Below are positions 21,376 to 32,800 of a DNA stretch of 64,000 bases, one piece after another. Source of the DNA: Parapristionchus giblindavisi (taxonomy: Eukaryota > Nematoda > Chromadorea > Rhabditida > Diplogasteridae). The notes beneath the pieces are model-generated. The model did no database searches. It worked only from the letters and a program-made list of their open reading frames with translations, and was not told the origin of the DNA. Each line of letters begins with the position of its first letter. The stretch's first letter is position 1. The stretch is from assembly GCA_943737045.1 (NCBI GenBank), contig CALSFV010000006.1, forward strand, positions 1,674,001 to 1,738,000, given 5' to 3'. The translations under genes and the position numbers were made by a program.

Positions 21376-22074
21376 GACGGCTTCTACATCTCAACGATAG
21401 GCACGAATCTTCACCTCATCGCCCCTCTCGTCTGCGGTATCGGCAAGAAGCGGATAGACTCGGGCATAAGGTACGAATTTCCGATCTTGTAGATAGAATG
21501 AAACTTCAAATCAGCGGGTTACGTGTGAGTACTGTTCATTGGCAATGTCGATAATTGTATGATATACATGCAACACAGTCACATCTTATTAGTATTTCTC
21601 CATAGGTCGAATAGCTAGGTTATCGGTTTTAAAATTCCGGTCAGGTTTTTCGATTTTTGTGAAATTTTGGCTCAAAATATATACATACTTTTCGACCTAT
21701 TCTGCTCTCTATACAATGTATTGAGCCAAAACGCATTTAGTTTATTAGAATGTTTAATCTTTTTCTTTTCAGTAACCTCGCGTAAGCCCACAACGCTGCT
21801 ACTAATCAAAATCGCAGGTTAATCAATATTTTAAACTCTGGACTGAGCATTTGACCTCGCAAAAGCGGATATTGATAGTTCATTTTTAGTAATAAACGGA
21901 TCTATGAACTTTCAAACAAATATATACACCATAGTTTAACAAAGATCAAAGACCACCAATCTTCTGTCACATGACTTATTTTATTTTCAGATAATTTCCA
22001 CTAAAGCTCTACCCCTTCATACTTTCCAAGATGACGAAGTGTTTTACTTGTTAATGTTTATTGTTCGTGAATAA
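21376..22074 (+). CDS. Candidate 3' end of an unrecognised protein-coding gene (two exons)
   Basis: Exon 21376-21524 is bounded by an acceptor (CTCTCTGGCAG) and a GTGAGT donor and is open in the frame reading GRLLHLNDRHESS through KLQISGLR. Exon 21991-22074 follows a strong acceptor (TTATTTTCAG) and is open in the matching phase, IISTKALPLHTFQDDEVF to the stop TAA at 22072-22074, with AATAAA at 22070-22075 overlapping the stop. Joined, this gives 76 residues of C-terminus. A further good acceptor at about 21764-21773 could define an alternative middle exon. Upstream of 21376 no matching exon is seen before the array breakpoint, so the gene may have been cut off by the array or have distant exons. 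No family recognised. Confidence 0.4.
22057..22062 (-). terminator. Poly(A) signal of the zinc-finger gene
   Basis: AATAAA on the minus strand overlapping the stop codon, 7 bp from the opposite-strand AATAAA. Confidence 0.5.
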
Positions 22075-22329
22075 AATGCATACCTGTTTTCGGCCCATGT
22101 TCTCTTTTATGGTGTTCACTCCATGTTTTTAGTGATGAGAAGTCAGGTAGAGCAAAACACTCGTAACATACTAAACGTCTCTAAAATGAATTAATTCTTA
22201 CTAACCATGCTATAAATCATTTATTAAATTAATTCATACATCTTTATCGTGCATGATTTTCCGGAAGTGAGTCTTTCGTTCTTCAGGCGAATCAATGGAG
22301 GCCCCACAAGTCGGATATGGGCACCTCAT
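22058..22329 (-). CDS. Small two-finger C2H2 zinc-finger protein
   Basis: Two exons, 22329-22240 and 22180-22058, with a 59-nt intron (GTATGA to TTCATTTTAG), in phase, giving 70 residues. Finger 1 is C-x4-C-x12-H-x5-H (CPYPTC, then KTHFRKIMH). Finger 2 is C-x2-C-x14-H-x4-H (CYECF, then SEHHKREH), joined by a short linker DRRLV. Fingers of this type usually bind nucleic acid. An acceptor (CATCACAG) directly precedes the ATG, so this may be the first exon of a trans-spliced mRNA or an internal exon of a longer one; a GTATGC at 22083 could also be a donor into a further exon. Unspliced, the frame ends in TAA at 22060-22058 with AATAAA overlapping the stop. The gene converges on, and overlaps the 3' end of, the plus-strand gene. 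Confidence 0.55.
22070..22075 (+). terminator. Poly(A) signal of the plus-strand gene end
   Basis: AATAAA formed across the last codon and the TAA stop of the 21991-22074 exon. Confidence 0.5.
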
Positions 22330-22505
22330 CTGTGATGGTGTAGACATTTAAGCCAAGGCAAAGATAAATGCAACAGTTTATCGTTCACGCTATACAATAA
22401 ACAATATACAATAGTATCAGAAAATGAAAAGAAATAGAAACACAGTAAATTGCCGGAAGCTGAAGAAGAAGCACTTGATCCATAGGGCACAAGACTCCGC
22501 CCCTT

Positions 22506-22586
22506 TTAAGCATATGACATGCTTAAATTTAAGCATCCCTCAACTAAGCATATGATATGCTTAACTATAAGCGATCTTCTCGCTAA
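22506..22586. repeat. Cluster of short palindromes
   Basis: TAAGCAT/ATGCTTA with a 5-nt loop (22507-22525), TAAGCATAT/ATATGCTTA with a 1-nt centre (22545-22563) and AGCGA/TCGCT (about 22570-22584). TTAAGCAT recurs between them. It may be the outer end of the foldback element that follows. The rest of 22330-22505 holds nothing recognised. Confidence 0.7.
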
Positions 22587-22618
22587 GCAAAGGCGTATGC
22601 AACGCGTTTACTAATTGC

Positions 22619-23001
22619 GCACTAAAAAATAGTGGAAAACGGAAAATGGCGACTTTCCAGGGTCTAAAAAAGCACATGGAAACTCGACAAGTTGAATTCG
22701 CGGGCGCGAAAAAAGGTGCGGGAATTCAAATTCTGGCTTTCCAACTGCGGTTTTCTGCGATTTAAAAAGGATGTAAAGTAGGAATTTAAGTTCTTACGCT
22801 TCATAAAGGTCGAAAAATGAAATTTCGGTTTTATATAAGTTTTATAACCGCAGAAAATCCAGTTAGAAAGTCAGAATTTGAATTCCCGCGCCTTATTCGC
22901 GCCCGCGAATTCAAATTTCGAGTTACCATTTTCGGTTTTCCAGTGTACTTTTTTAGACCCCGGAAAGTCGCCATTTTCCGTTTTCCACTATTTTTTAGTG
23001 C
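22619..23001. mobile_element. Foldback (hairpin) element, 383 bp
   Basis: A long inverted repeat: left arm about 22619-22766, right arm about 22841-23001, loop about 75 bp. The outermost 40-plus bases (from GCACTAAAAAATAGTGG inward) are perfectly complementary, with a few differences and small gaps further in. It has no coding capacity. Structure suits a foldback-type MITE, though no clear target-site duplication was found. Confidence 0.75.
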
Positions 23002-23066
23002 ACCATCAGCATCTTTCAGCTGAGTGTAATCGAGGGTCAGATTTACCTGAAAACGAATAGAATGCA

Positions 23067-23153
23067 TTTAATTATATATCTATTGTTTCAGACCGAGTCT
23101 TTCGAGAAGTATGAGGCCTTCGCTCCTCATAGTGATTGGTCTACAGCGATGTA
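23067..23153 (+). pseudogene. First satellite monomer: gene-3'-end-like terminal exon
   Basis: The leftmost, diverged monomer reads TTGTTTCAG then an exon translating as TESFEKYEAF-APHSDWSTAM followed by TAA at 23151-23153. Later monomers have APHIDWSTAM at the same place. The peptide family is not recognised. Poly(A) signal AATAAA follows near 23200. This is the best candidate for the satellite's relation to a former gene, but no upstream exon is present beside it. Confidence 0.45.
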
Positions 23154-23174
23154 AACTCCACAAGGTAATACAGT

Positions 23175-23272
23175 GAATTATTGATTGACCGATACCGAAT
23201 AAAGATGTTTGCGTGTTGTTGTGGATTTGATCTTTGATCTACACCGATGTAAACTCCACAAGGTAATGCAGT
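23175..23272. repeat. 98-bp deleted monomer (first of about twelve)
   Basis: The monomer jumps from GTTGTTGTGGATTTGATC to TTTGATCTACACCGATGTAA, losing the acceptor and most of the exon. The same junction recurs near 25400, 37570, 38365, 39165, 40195, 40990, 43405, 46980, 47545, 51370 and 52865, always the same 98-bp form, so it arose once and was spread within the array. Edges depend on where the monomer start is drawn. Confidence 0.8.
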
Positions 23273-25915
23273 GAATTATTGATTGAACGATATCGAATAA
23301 AGATGTTTACGTGTTGTTGTGATTTTAATCTTAAATCTTCTCTCAGTACTGTATCGTATTATGATACTGTATTTGTGATGAAGACGAAAATAACGGATTT
23401 AATTATATATCTATTGTTTCAGACCGAGTCTTTCGAGAAGTATGAGGCCTTCACTCCTCATATTGATTGGTCTACAGCGATGTAAACTCCACAAGGTAAT
23501 ACAGTGAATTATTGATTGACCGATATCGAATAAAGATGTTTATGTGTTGTTGTGATCTTTGATCTTCTCTCAGTACTGTATCGTATTATGATACTGTATT
23601 TGTGATGAAGACGAACATAATGGATTTAATTATATATCAATTGTTTCAGACCGAGTCTTTCGAGAAGTATGAGGCCTTCGCTCCTCATATTGATTGGTCT
23701 ACAGCGAAGTAAACTCCACAAGGTAATACAGTGAATTATTGATTGACCGATATCGAATAAAGATGTTTACGTGTTGTTGTGATTTTAATCTTAAATCTTC
23801 TCTCAGTACTGTATCGTATTATGATACTGTATTTGTGATGAAGACGAAAATAATGGATTTAATTATATATCTATTGTTTCAGACCGAGTCTTTCGAGTAG
23901 TATGAGGCCTTCGCTCCTCATATTGATTGGTCTACAGCGATGTAAACTCCACAAGGTAATACAGTGAATTATTGATTGACCGATACCGAATAAAGATGTT
24001 TTTGTGTTGTTGTGATTTTAATCTTAAATCTTCTCTCAGTACTGTATCGTATTATGATACTGTATTTGTGATGAAGACGAAAATAACGGATTTAATTATA
24101 TATCTATTGTTTCAGACCGAGTCTTTCGAGAAGTATGAGGCCTTCACGCATCATATTTATTGATCTACAGCGATGTAAACTCCACAAGGTAATACAGTGA
24201 ATTATTGATTGACCGATACCGAATAAAGATGTTTATGTGTTGTTGTGATCTTTGATCTTCTCTCAGTACTGTATCGAATAATGATACTCCATTTGTGATG
24301 AAGACGAATATAATGGATTTAATTATATATCTATTGTTTCAGACCGAGTCTTTCGAGAAGCATGAGGCCTTCACTCCTCATATTGATTGGTCTACAGCGA
24401 TGTAAACTCCACAAGGTAATGCAGTGAATTTTTGATTGACCGATGCCGAATAAAGATGTTTTTGTGTTGTTGTGATTTTAATCTTAAATCTTCTCTCAGT
24501 ACTGTATCGTATTATGATACTGTATTTGTGATGGAGACGAAAATAACGGATTTAATTATATATCTATTGTTTCAGACCGAGTCTTTCGAGAAGTATGAGG
24601 CCTTCACGAATCATATTTATTGATCTACAGCGATGTAAACTCCACAAGGTAATACAGTGAATTATTGATTGACCGATACCGAATAAAGATGTTTATGTGT
24701 TGTTGTGATCTTTGATCTTCTCTCAGTACTGTATCGTATAATGATACTCTATTTGTGATGAAGACGAATATAATGGATTTAATTATATATCTATTGTTTC
24801 AGACCGAGTCTTTCGAGAAGCATGAGGCCTTCACTCCTCATATTGATTGGTCTACAGCGATGTAAACTCCACAAGGTAATGCAGTGAATTTTTGATTGAC
24901 CGATACCGAATAAAGATGTTTTTGTGCTGTTGTGATTTTAATCTTAAATCTTCTCTCAGTAATGTATCGTATTATGATACTGTATTTGTGATGAAGACGA
25001 ACATAATGGATTTAATTATATATCAATTGTTTCAGACCGAGTCTTTCGAGAAGTATGAGGCCTGCGCTCCTCATATTGATTGGTCTACAGCGATGTAAAC
25101 TCCACAAGGTAATACAGTGAATTATTGATTGACCGATACCGAATAAAGATGTTTTTGTGTTGTTGTGATTTTAATCTTAAATCTTCTCTCAGTAATGTAT
25201 CGTATTATGATACTGTATTTGTGATGAAGACGAACATAATGGATTTAATTATATATCAATTGTTTCAGACCGAGTCTTTCGAGAAGTATGAGGCCTTCGC
25301 TCCTCATATTGATTGGTCTACAGCGATGTAAACTCCACAAGGTAATACAGTGAATTATTGATTGACCGATACCGAATAAAGATGTTTGCGTGTTGTTGTG
25401 GATTTGATCTTTGATCTACACCGATGTAAACTCCACAAGGTAATGCAGTGAATTATTGATTGAACGATATCGAATAAAGATGTTTACGTGTTGTTGTGAT
25501 TTTAATCTTAAATCTTCTCTCAGTACTGTATCGTATTATGATACTGTATTTGTGATGAAGACGAAAATAACGGATTTAATTATATATCTATTGTTTCAGA
25601 CCGAGTCTTTCGAGAAGTATGAGGCCTTCACGCATCATATTTATTGATCTACAGCGATGTAAACTCCACAAGGTAATACAGTGAACTATTGATTGACCGA
25701 TACCGAATAAAGATGTTTATGTGTTGTTGTGATCTTTGATCTTCTCTCAGTACTGTATCGTATAATGATACTCTATTTGTGATGAAGACGAAAATAACGG
25801 ATTTAATTATATATCTATTGTTTCAGACCGAGTCTTTCGAGAAGTATGAGGCCTTCACGCATCATATTTATTGATCTACAGCGATGTAAACTCCACAAGG
25901 TAATGCAGTGAATTA

Positions 25916-28900
25916 TTGATTGACCGATACCGAATAAAGATGTTTTTGTGTTGTTGTGATTTTAATCTTAAATCTTCTCTCAGTACTGTATCGTATTATG
26001 ATACTGTATTTGTGATGAAGACGAAAATAACGGATTTAATTATATATCTATTGTTTCAGACCGAGTCTTTCGAGAAGTATGAGGCCTTCGCTCCTCATAT
26101 TGATTGGTCTACAGCGATGTAAACTCCACAAGGTATTACAGTGAATTATTGATTGACCGATACCGAATAAAGATGTTTTTGTGTTGTTGTGATTTTAATC
26201 TTAAATCTTCTCTCAGTAATGTATCGTATTATGATACTGTATTTGTGATGAAGACGAACATAATGGATTTAATTATATATCAATTGTTTCAGACCGAGTC
26301 TTTCGAGAAGTATGAGGCCTTCGCTCCTCATATTGATTGGTCTACAGCGATGTAAACTCCACAAGGTAATACAGTGAATTATTGATTGACCGATATCGAA
26401 TAAAGATGTTTACGTGTTGTTGTGATTTTAATCTTAAATCTTCTCTCAGTACTGTATCGTATTATGATACTGTATTTGTGATGAAGACGAAAATAATGGA
26501 TTTAATTATATATCTATTGTTTCAGACCGAGTCTTTCGAGTAGTATGAGGCCTTCGCTCCTCATATTGATTGGTCTACAGCGATGTAAACTCCACAAGGT
26601 AATACAGTGAATTATTGATTGACCGATACCGAATAAAGATGTTTTTGTGTTGTTGCGATTTTAATCTTAAATCTTCTCTCAGTACTGTATCGTATTATGA
26701 TACTGTATTTGTGATGAAGACGAAAATAACGGATTTAATTATATATCTATTGTTTCAGACCGAGTCTTTCGAGAAGTATGAGGCCTTCACGCATCATATT
26801 GATTGGTCTACAGCGATGTAAACTCCACAAGGTAATACAGTGAATTATTGATTGAACGATACCGAATAAAGATGTTTATGTGTTGTTGTGATCTTTGATC
26901 TTCTCTCAGTACTGTATCGTATAATGATACTCTATTTGTGATGAAGACGAATATAATGGATTTAATTATATATCTATTGTTTCAGACCGAGTCTTTCGAG
27001 AAGCATGAGGCCTTCACTCCTCATATTGATTGGTCTACAGCGATGTAAACTCCACAAGGTAATACAGTGAATTTTTGATTGACCGATACCGAATAAAGAT
27101 GTTTTTGTGTTGTTGTGATTTTAATCTTAAATCTTCTCTCAGTAATGTATCGTATTATGATACTGTATTTGTGATGAAGACGAACATAATGGATTTAATT
27201 ATATATCAATTGTTTCAGACCGAGTCTTTCGAGAAGTATGAGGCCTTCGCTCCTCATATTGATTGGTCTACAGCGATGTAAACTCCACAAGGTAATACAG
27301 TGAATTATTGATTGACCGATACCGAATAAAGATGTTTTTGTGTTGTTGTGATTTTAATCTTAAATCTTCTCTCAGTAATGTATCGTATTATGATACTGTA
27401 TTTGTGATGAAGACGAACATAATGGATTTAATTATATATCAATTGTTTCAGACCGAGTCTTTCGAGAAGTATGAGGCCTTCGCTCCTCATATTGATTGGT
27501 CTACAGCGATGTAAACTCCACAAGGTAATACAGTGAATTATTGATTGACCGATATCGAATAAAGATGTTTACGTGTTGTTGTGATTTTAATCTTAAATCT
27601 TCTCTCAGTACTGTATCGTATTATGATACTGTATTTGTGATGAAGACGAAAATAATGGATTTAATTATATATCTATTGTTTCAGACCGAGTCTTTCGAGT
27701 AGTATGAGGCCTTCGCTCCTCATATTGATTGGTCTACAGCGATGTAAACTCCACAAGGTAATACAGTGAATTATTGATTGACCGATACCGAATAAAGATG
27801 TTTTTGTGTTGTTGCGATTTTAATCTTAAATCTTCTCTCAGTACTGTATCGTATTATGATACTGTATTTGTGATGAAGACGAAAATAATGGATTTAATTA
27901 TATATCTATTGTTTCAGACCGAGTCTTTCGAGAAGTATGAGGCCTTCACGCATCATATTTATTAATCTACAGCGATGTACACTCCACAAGGTAATACAGT
28001 GAATTATTGATTGAACGATACCGAATAAAGATGTTTATGTGTTGTTGTGATCTTTGATCTTCTCTCAGTACTGTATCGTATAATGATACTCTATTTGTGA
28101 TGAAGACGAAAATAACGGATTTAATTATATATCTATTGTTTCAGACCGAGTCTTTCGAGAAGTATGAGGCCTTCACGCATCATATTTATTGATCTACAGC
28201 GATGTAAACTCCACAAGGTAATGCAGTGAATTATTGATTGACCGATACCGAATAAAGATGTTTTTGTGTTGTTGTGATTTTAATCTTAAATCTTCTCTCA
28301 GTACTGTATCGTATTATGATACTGTATTTGTGATGAAGACGAAAATAACGGATTTAATTATATATCTATTGTTTCAGACCGAGTCTTTCGAGAAGTATGA
28401 GGCCTTCGCTCCTCATATTGATTGGTCTACAGCGATGTAAACTCCACAAGGTATTACAGTGAATTATTGATTGACCGATACCGAATAAAGATGTTTTTGT
28501 GTTGTTGTGATTTTAATCTTAAATCTTCTCTCAGTAATGTATCGTATTATGATACTGTATTTGTGATGAAGACGAACATAATGGATTTAATTATATATCA
28601 ATTGTTTCAGACCGAGTCTTTCGAGAAGTATGAGGCCTTCGCTCCTCATATTGATTGGTCTACAGCGATGTAAACTCCACAAGGTAATACAGTGAATTAT
28701 TGATTGACCGATATCGAATAAAGATGTTTACGTGTTGTTGTGATTTTAATCTTAAATCTTCTCTCAGTACTGTATCGTATTATGATACTGTATTTGTGAT
28801 GAAGACGAAAATAATGGATTTAATTATATATCTATTGTTTCAGACCGAGTCTTTCGAGTAGTATGAGGCCTTCGCTCCTCATATTGATTGGTCTACAGCG

Positions 28901-29858
28901 ATGTAAACTCCACAAGGTAATACAGTGAATTATTGATTGACCGATACCGAATAAAGATGTTTTTGTGTTGTTGCGATTTTAATCTTAAATCTTCTCTCAG
29001 TACTGTATCGTATTATGATACTGTATTTGTGATGAAGACGAAAATAACGGATTTAATTATATATCTATTGTTTCAGACCGAGTCTTTCGAGAAGTATGAG
29101 GCCTTCACGCATCATATTGATTGGTCTACAGCGATGTAAACTCCACAAGGTAATACAGTGAATTATTGATTGAACGATACCGAATAAAGATGTTTATGTG
29201 TTGTTGTGATCTTTGATCTTCTCTCAGTACTGTATCGTATAATGATACTCTATTTGTGATGAAGACGAATATAATGGATTTAATTATATATCTATTGTTT
29301 CAGATCGAGTCTTTCGAGAAGCATGAGGCCTTCACTCCTCATATTGATTGGTCTACAGCGATGTAAACTCCACAAGGTAATACAGTGAATTATTGATTGA
29401 CCGATACCGAATAAAGATGTTTTTGTGTTGTTGTGATTTTAATCTTAAATCTTCTCTCAGTAATGTATCGTATTATGATACTGTATTTGTGATGAAGACG
29501 AACATAATGGATTTAATTATATATCAATTGTTTCAGACCGAGTCTTTCGAGAAGTATGAGGCCTTCGCTCCTCATATTGATTGGTCTACAGCGATGTAAA
29601 CTCCACAAGGTAATACAGTGAATTATTGATTGACCGATATCGAATAAAGATGTTTACGTGTTGTTGTGATTTTAATCTTAAATCTTCTCTCAGTACTGTA
29701 TCGTATTATGATACTGTATTTGTGATGAAGACGAAAATAATGGATTTAATTATATATCTATTGTTTCAGACCGAGTCTTTCGAGTAGTATGAGGCCTTCG
29801 CTCCTCATATTGATTGGTCTACAGCGATGTAAACTCCACAAGGTAATACAGTGAATTA
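25916..29858. repeat. Higher-order repeat, 2318-bp period
   Basis: The monomer series at 25916, 26104, 26615, 27075 recurs at 28234, 28422, 28933, 29393, each 2318 bp later (8 x 233 + 2 x 227). The second copy has one 233-bp monomer fewer after this series. Confidence 0.8.
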
Positions 29859-32800
29859 TTGATTGACCGATACCGAATAAAGATGTTTTTGTGTTGTTGC
29901 GATTTTAATCTTAAATCTTCTCTCAGTACTGTATCGTATTATGATACTGTATTTGTGATGAAGACGAAAATAACGGATTTAATTATATATCTATTGTTTC
30001 AGACCGAGTCTTTCGAGAAGTATGAGGCCTTCACGCATCATATTTATTGATCTACAGCGATGTACACTCCACAAGGTAATACAGTGAATTATTGATTGAA
30101 CGATACCGAATAAAGATGTTTATGTGTTGTTGTGATCTTTGATCTTCTCTCAGTACTGTATCGTATAATGATACTCTATTTGTGATGAAGACGAATATAA
30201 TGGATTTAATTATATATCTATTGTTTCAGACCGAGTCTTTCGAGAAGCATGAGGCCTTCACTCCTCATATTGATTGGTCTACAGCGATGTAAACTCCACA
30301 AGGTAATGCAGTGAATTTTTGATTGACCGATACCGAATAAAGATGTTTTTGTGTTGTTGTGATTTTAATCTTAAATCTTCTCTCAGTACTGTATCGTATT
30401 ATGATACTGTATTTGTGATGGAGACGAAAATAACGGATTTAATTATATATCTATTGTTTCAGACCGAGTCTTTCGAGAAGTATGAGGCCTTCACGAATCA
30501 TATTTATTGATCTACAGCGATGTAAACTCCACAAGGTAATGCAGTGAATTTTTGATTGACCGATACCGAATAAAGATGTTTTTGTGTTGTTGTGATTTTA
30601 ATCTTAAATCTTCTCTCAGTAATGTATCGTATTATGATACTGTATTTGTGATGAAGACGAACATAATGGATTTAATTATATATCAATTGTTTCAGACCGA
30701 GTCTTTCGAGAAGTATGAGGCCTTCGCTCCTCATATTGATTGGTCTACAGCGATGTAAACTCCACAAGGTAATACAGTGAATTATTGATTGACCGATATC
30801 GAATAAAGATGTTTACGTGTTGTTGTGATTTTAATCTTAAATCTTCTCTCAGTACTGTATCGTATTATGATACTGTATTTGTGATGAAGACGAAAATAAT
30901 GGATTTAATTATATATCTATTGTTTCAGACCGAGTCTTTCGAGTAGTATGAGGCCTTCGCTCCTCATATTGATTGGTCTACAGCGATGTAAACTCCACAA
31001 GGTAATACAGTGAATTATTGATTGACCGATACCGAATAAAGATGTTTTTGTGTTGTTGCGATTTTAATCTTAAATCTTCTCTCAGTACTGTATCGTATTA
31101 TGATACTGTATTTGTGATGAAGACGAAAATAACGGATTTAATTATATATCTATTGTTTCAGACCGAGTCTTTCGAGAAGTATGAGGCCTTCACGCATCAT
31201 ATTTATTGATCTACAGCGATGTACACTCCACAAGGTAATACAGTGAATTATTGATTGAACGATACCGAATAAAGATGTTTATGTGTTGTTGTGATCTTTG
31301 ATCTTCTCTCAGTACTGTATCGTATAATGATACTCTATTTGTGATGAAGACGAATATAATGGATTTAATTATATATCTATTGTTTCAGACCGAGTCTTTC
31401 GAGAAGCATGAGGCCTTCACTCCTCATATTGATTGGTCTACAGCGATGTAAACTCCACAAGGTAATGCAGTGAATTTTTGATTGACCGATACCGAATAAA
31501 GATGTTTTTGTGTTGTTGTGATTTTAATCTTAAATCTTCTCTCAGTACTGTATCGTATTATGATACTGTATTTGTGATGGAGACGAAAATAACGGATTTA
31601 ATTATATATCTATTGTTTCAGACCGAGTCTTTCGAGAAGTATGAGGCCTTCACGAATCATATTTATTGATCTACAGCGATGTAAACTCCACAAGGTAATG
31701 CAGTGAATTTTTGATTGACCGATACCGAATAAAGATGTTTTTGTGTTGTTGTGATTTTAATCTTAAATCTTCTCTCAGTAATGTATCGTATTATGATACT
31801 GTATTTGTGATGAAGACGAACATAATGGATTTAATTATATATCAATTGTTTCAGACCGAGTCTTTCGAGAAGTATGAGGCCTTCGCTCCTCATATTGATT
31901 GGTCTACAGCGATGTAAACTCCACAAGGTAATACAGTGAATTATTGATTGACCGATATCGAATAAAGATGTTTACGTGTTGTTGTGATTTTAATCTTAAA
32001 TCTTCTCTCAGTACTGTATCGTATTATGATACTGTATTTGTGATGAAGACGAAAATAATGGATTTAATTATATATCTATTGTTTCAGACCGAGTCTTTCG
32101 AGTAGTATGAGGCCTTCGCTCCTCATATTGATTGGTCTACAGCGATGTAAACTCCACAAGGTAATACAGTGAATTATTGATTGACCGATACCGAATAAAG
32201 ATGTTTTTGTGTTGTTGCGATTTTAATCTTAAATCTTCTCTCAGTACTGTATCGTATTATGATACTGTATTTGTGATGAAGACGAACATAATGGATTTAA
32301 TTATATATCAATTGTTTCAGACCGAGTCTTTCGAGAAGTATGAGGCCTTCGCTCCTCATATTGATTGGTCTACAGCGATGTAAACTCCACAAGGTAATAC
32401 AGTGAATTATTGATTGACCGATACCGAATAAAGATGTTTTTGTGTTGTTGTGATTTTAATCTTAAATCTTCTCTCAGTAATGTATCGTATTATGATACTG
32501 TATTTGTGATGAAGACGAACATAATGGATTTAATTATATATCAATTGTTTCAGACCGAGTCTTTCGAGAAGTATGAGGCCTTCGCTCCTCATATTGATTG
32601 GTCTACAGCGATGTAAACTCCACAAGGTAATACAGTGAATTATTGATTGACCGATATCGAATAAAGATGTTTACGTGTTGTTGTGATTTTAATCTTAAAT
32701 CTTCTCTCAGTACTGTATCGTATTATGATACTGTATTTGTGATGAAGACGAAAATAATGGATTTAATTATATATCTATTGTTTCAGACCGAGTCTTTCGA

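Noticed and set aside
22817..23067. Open frames of 60-78 codons on both strands
   Set aside because: They lie in the right arm of the foldback element; inverted-repeat symmetry, not coding, explains them.
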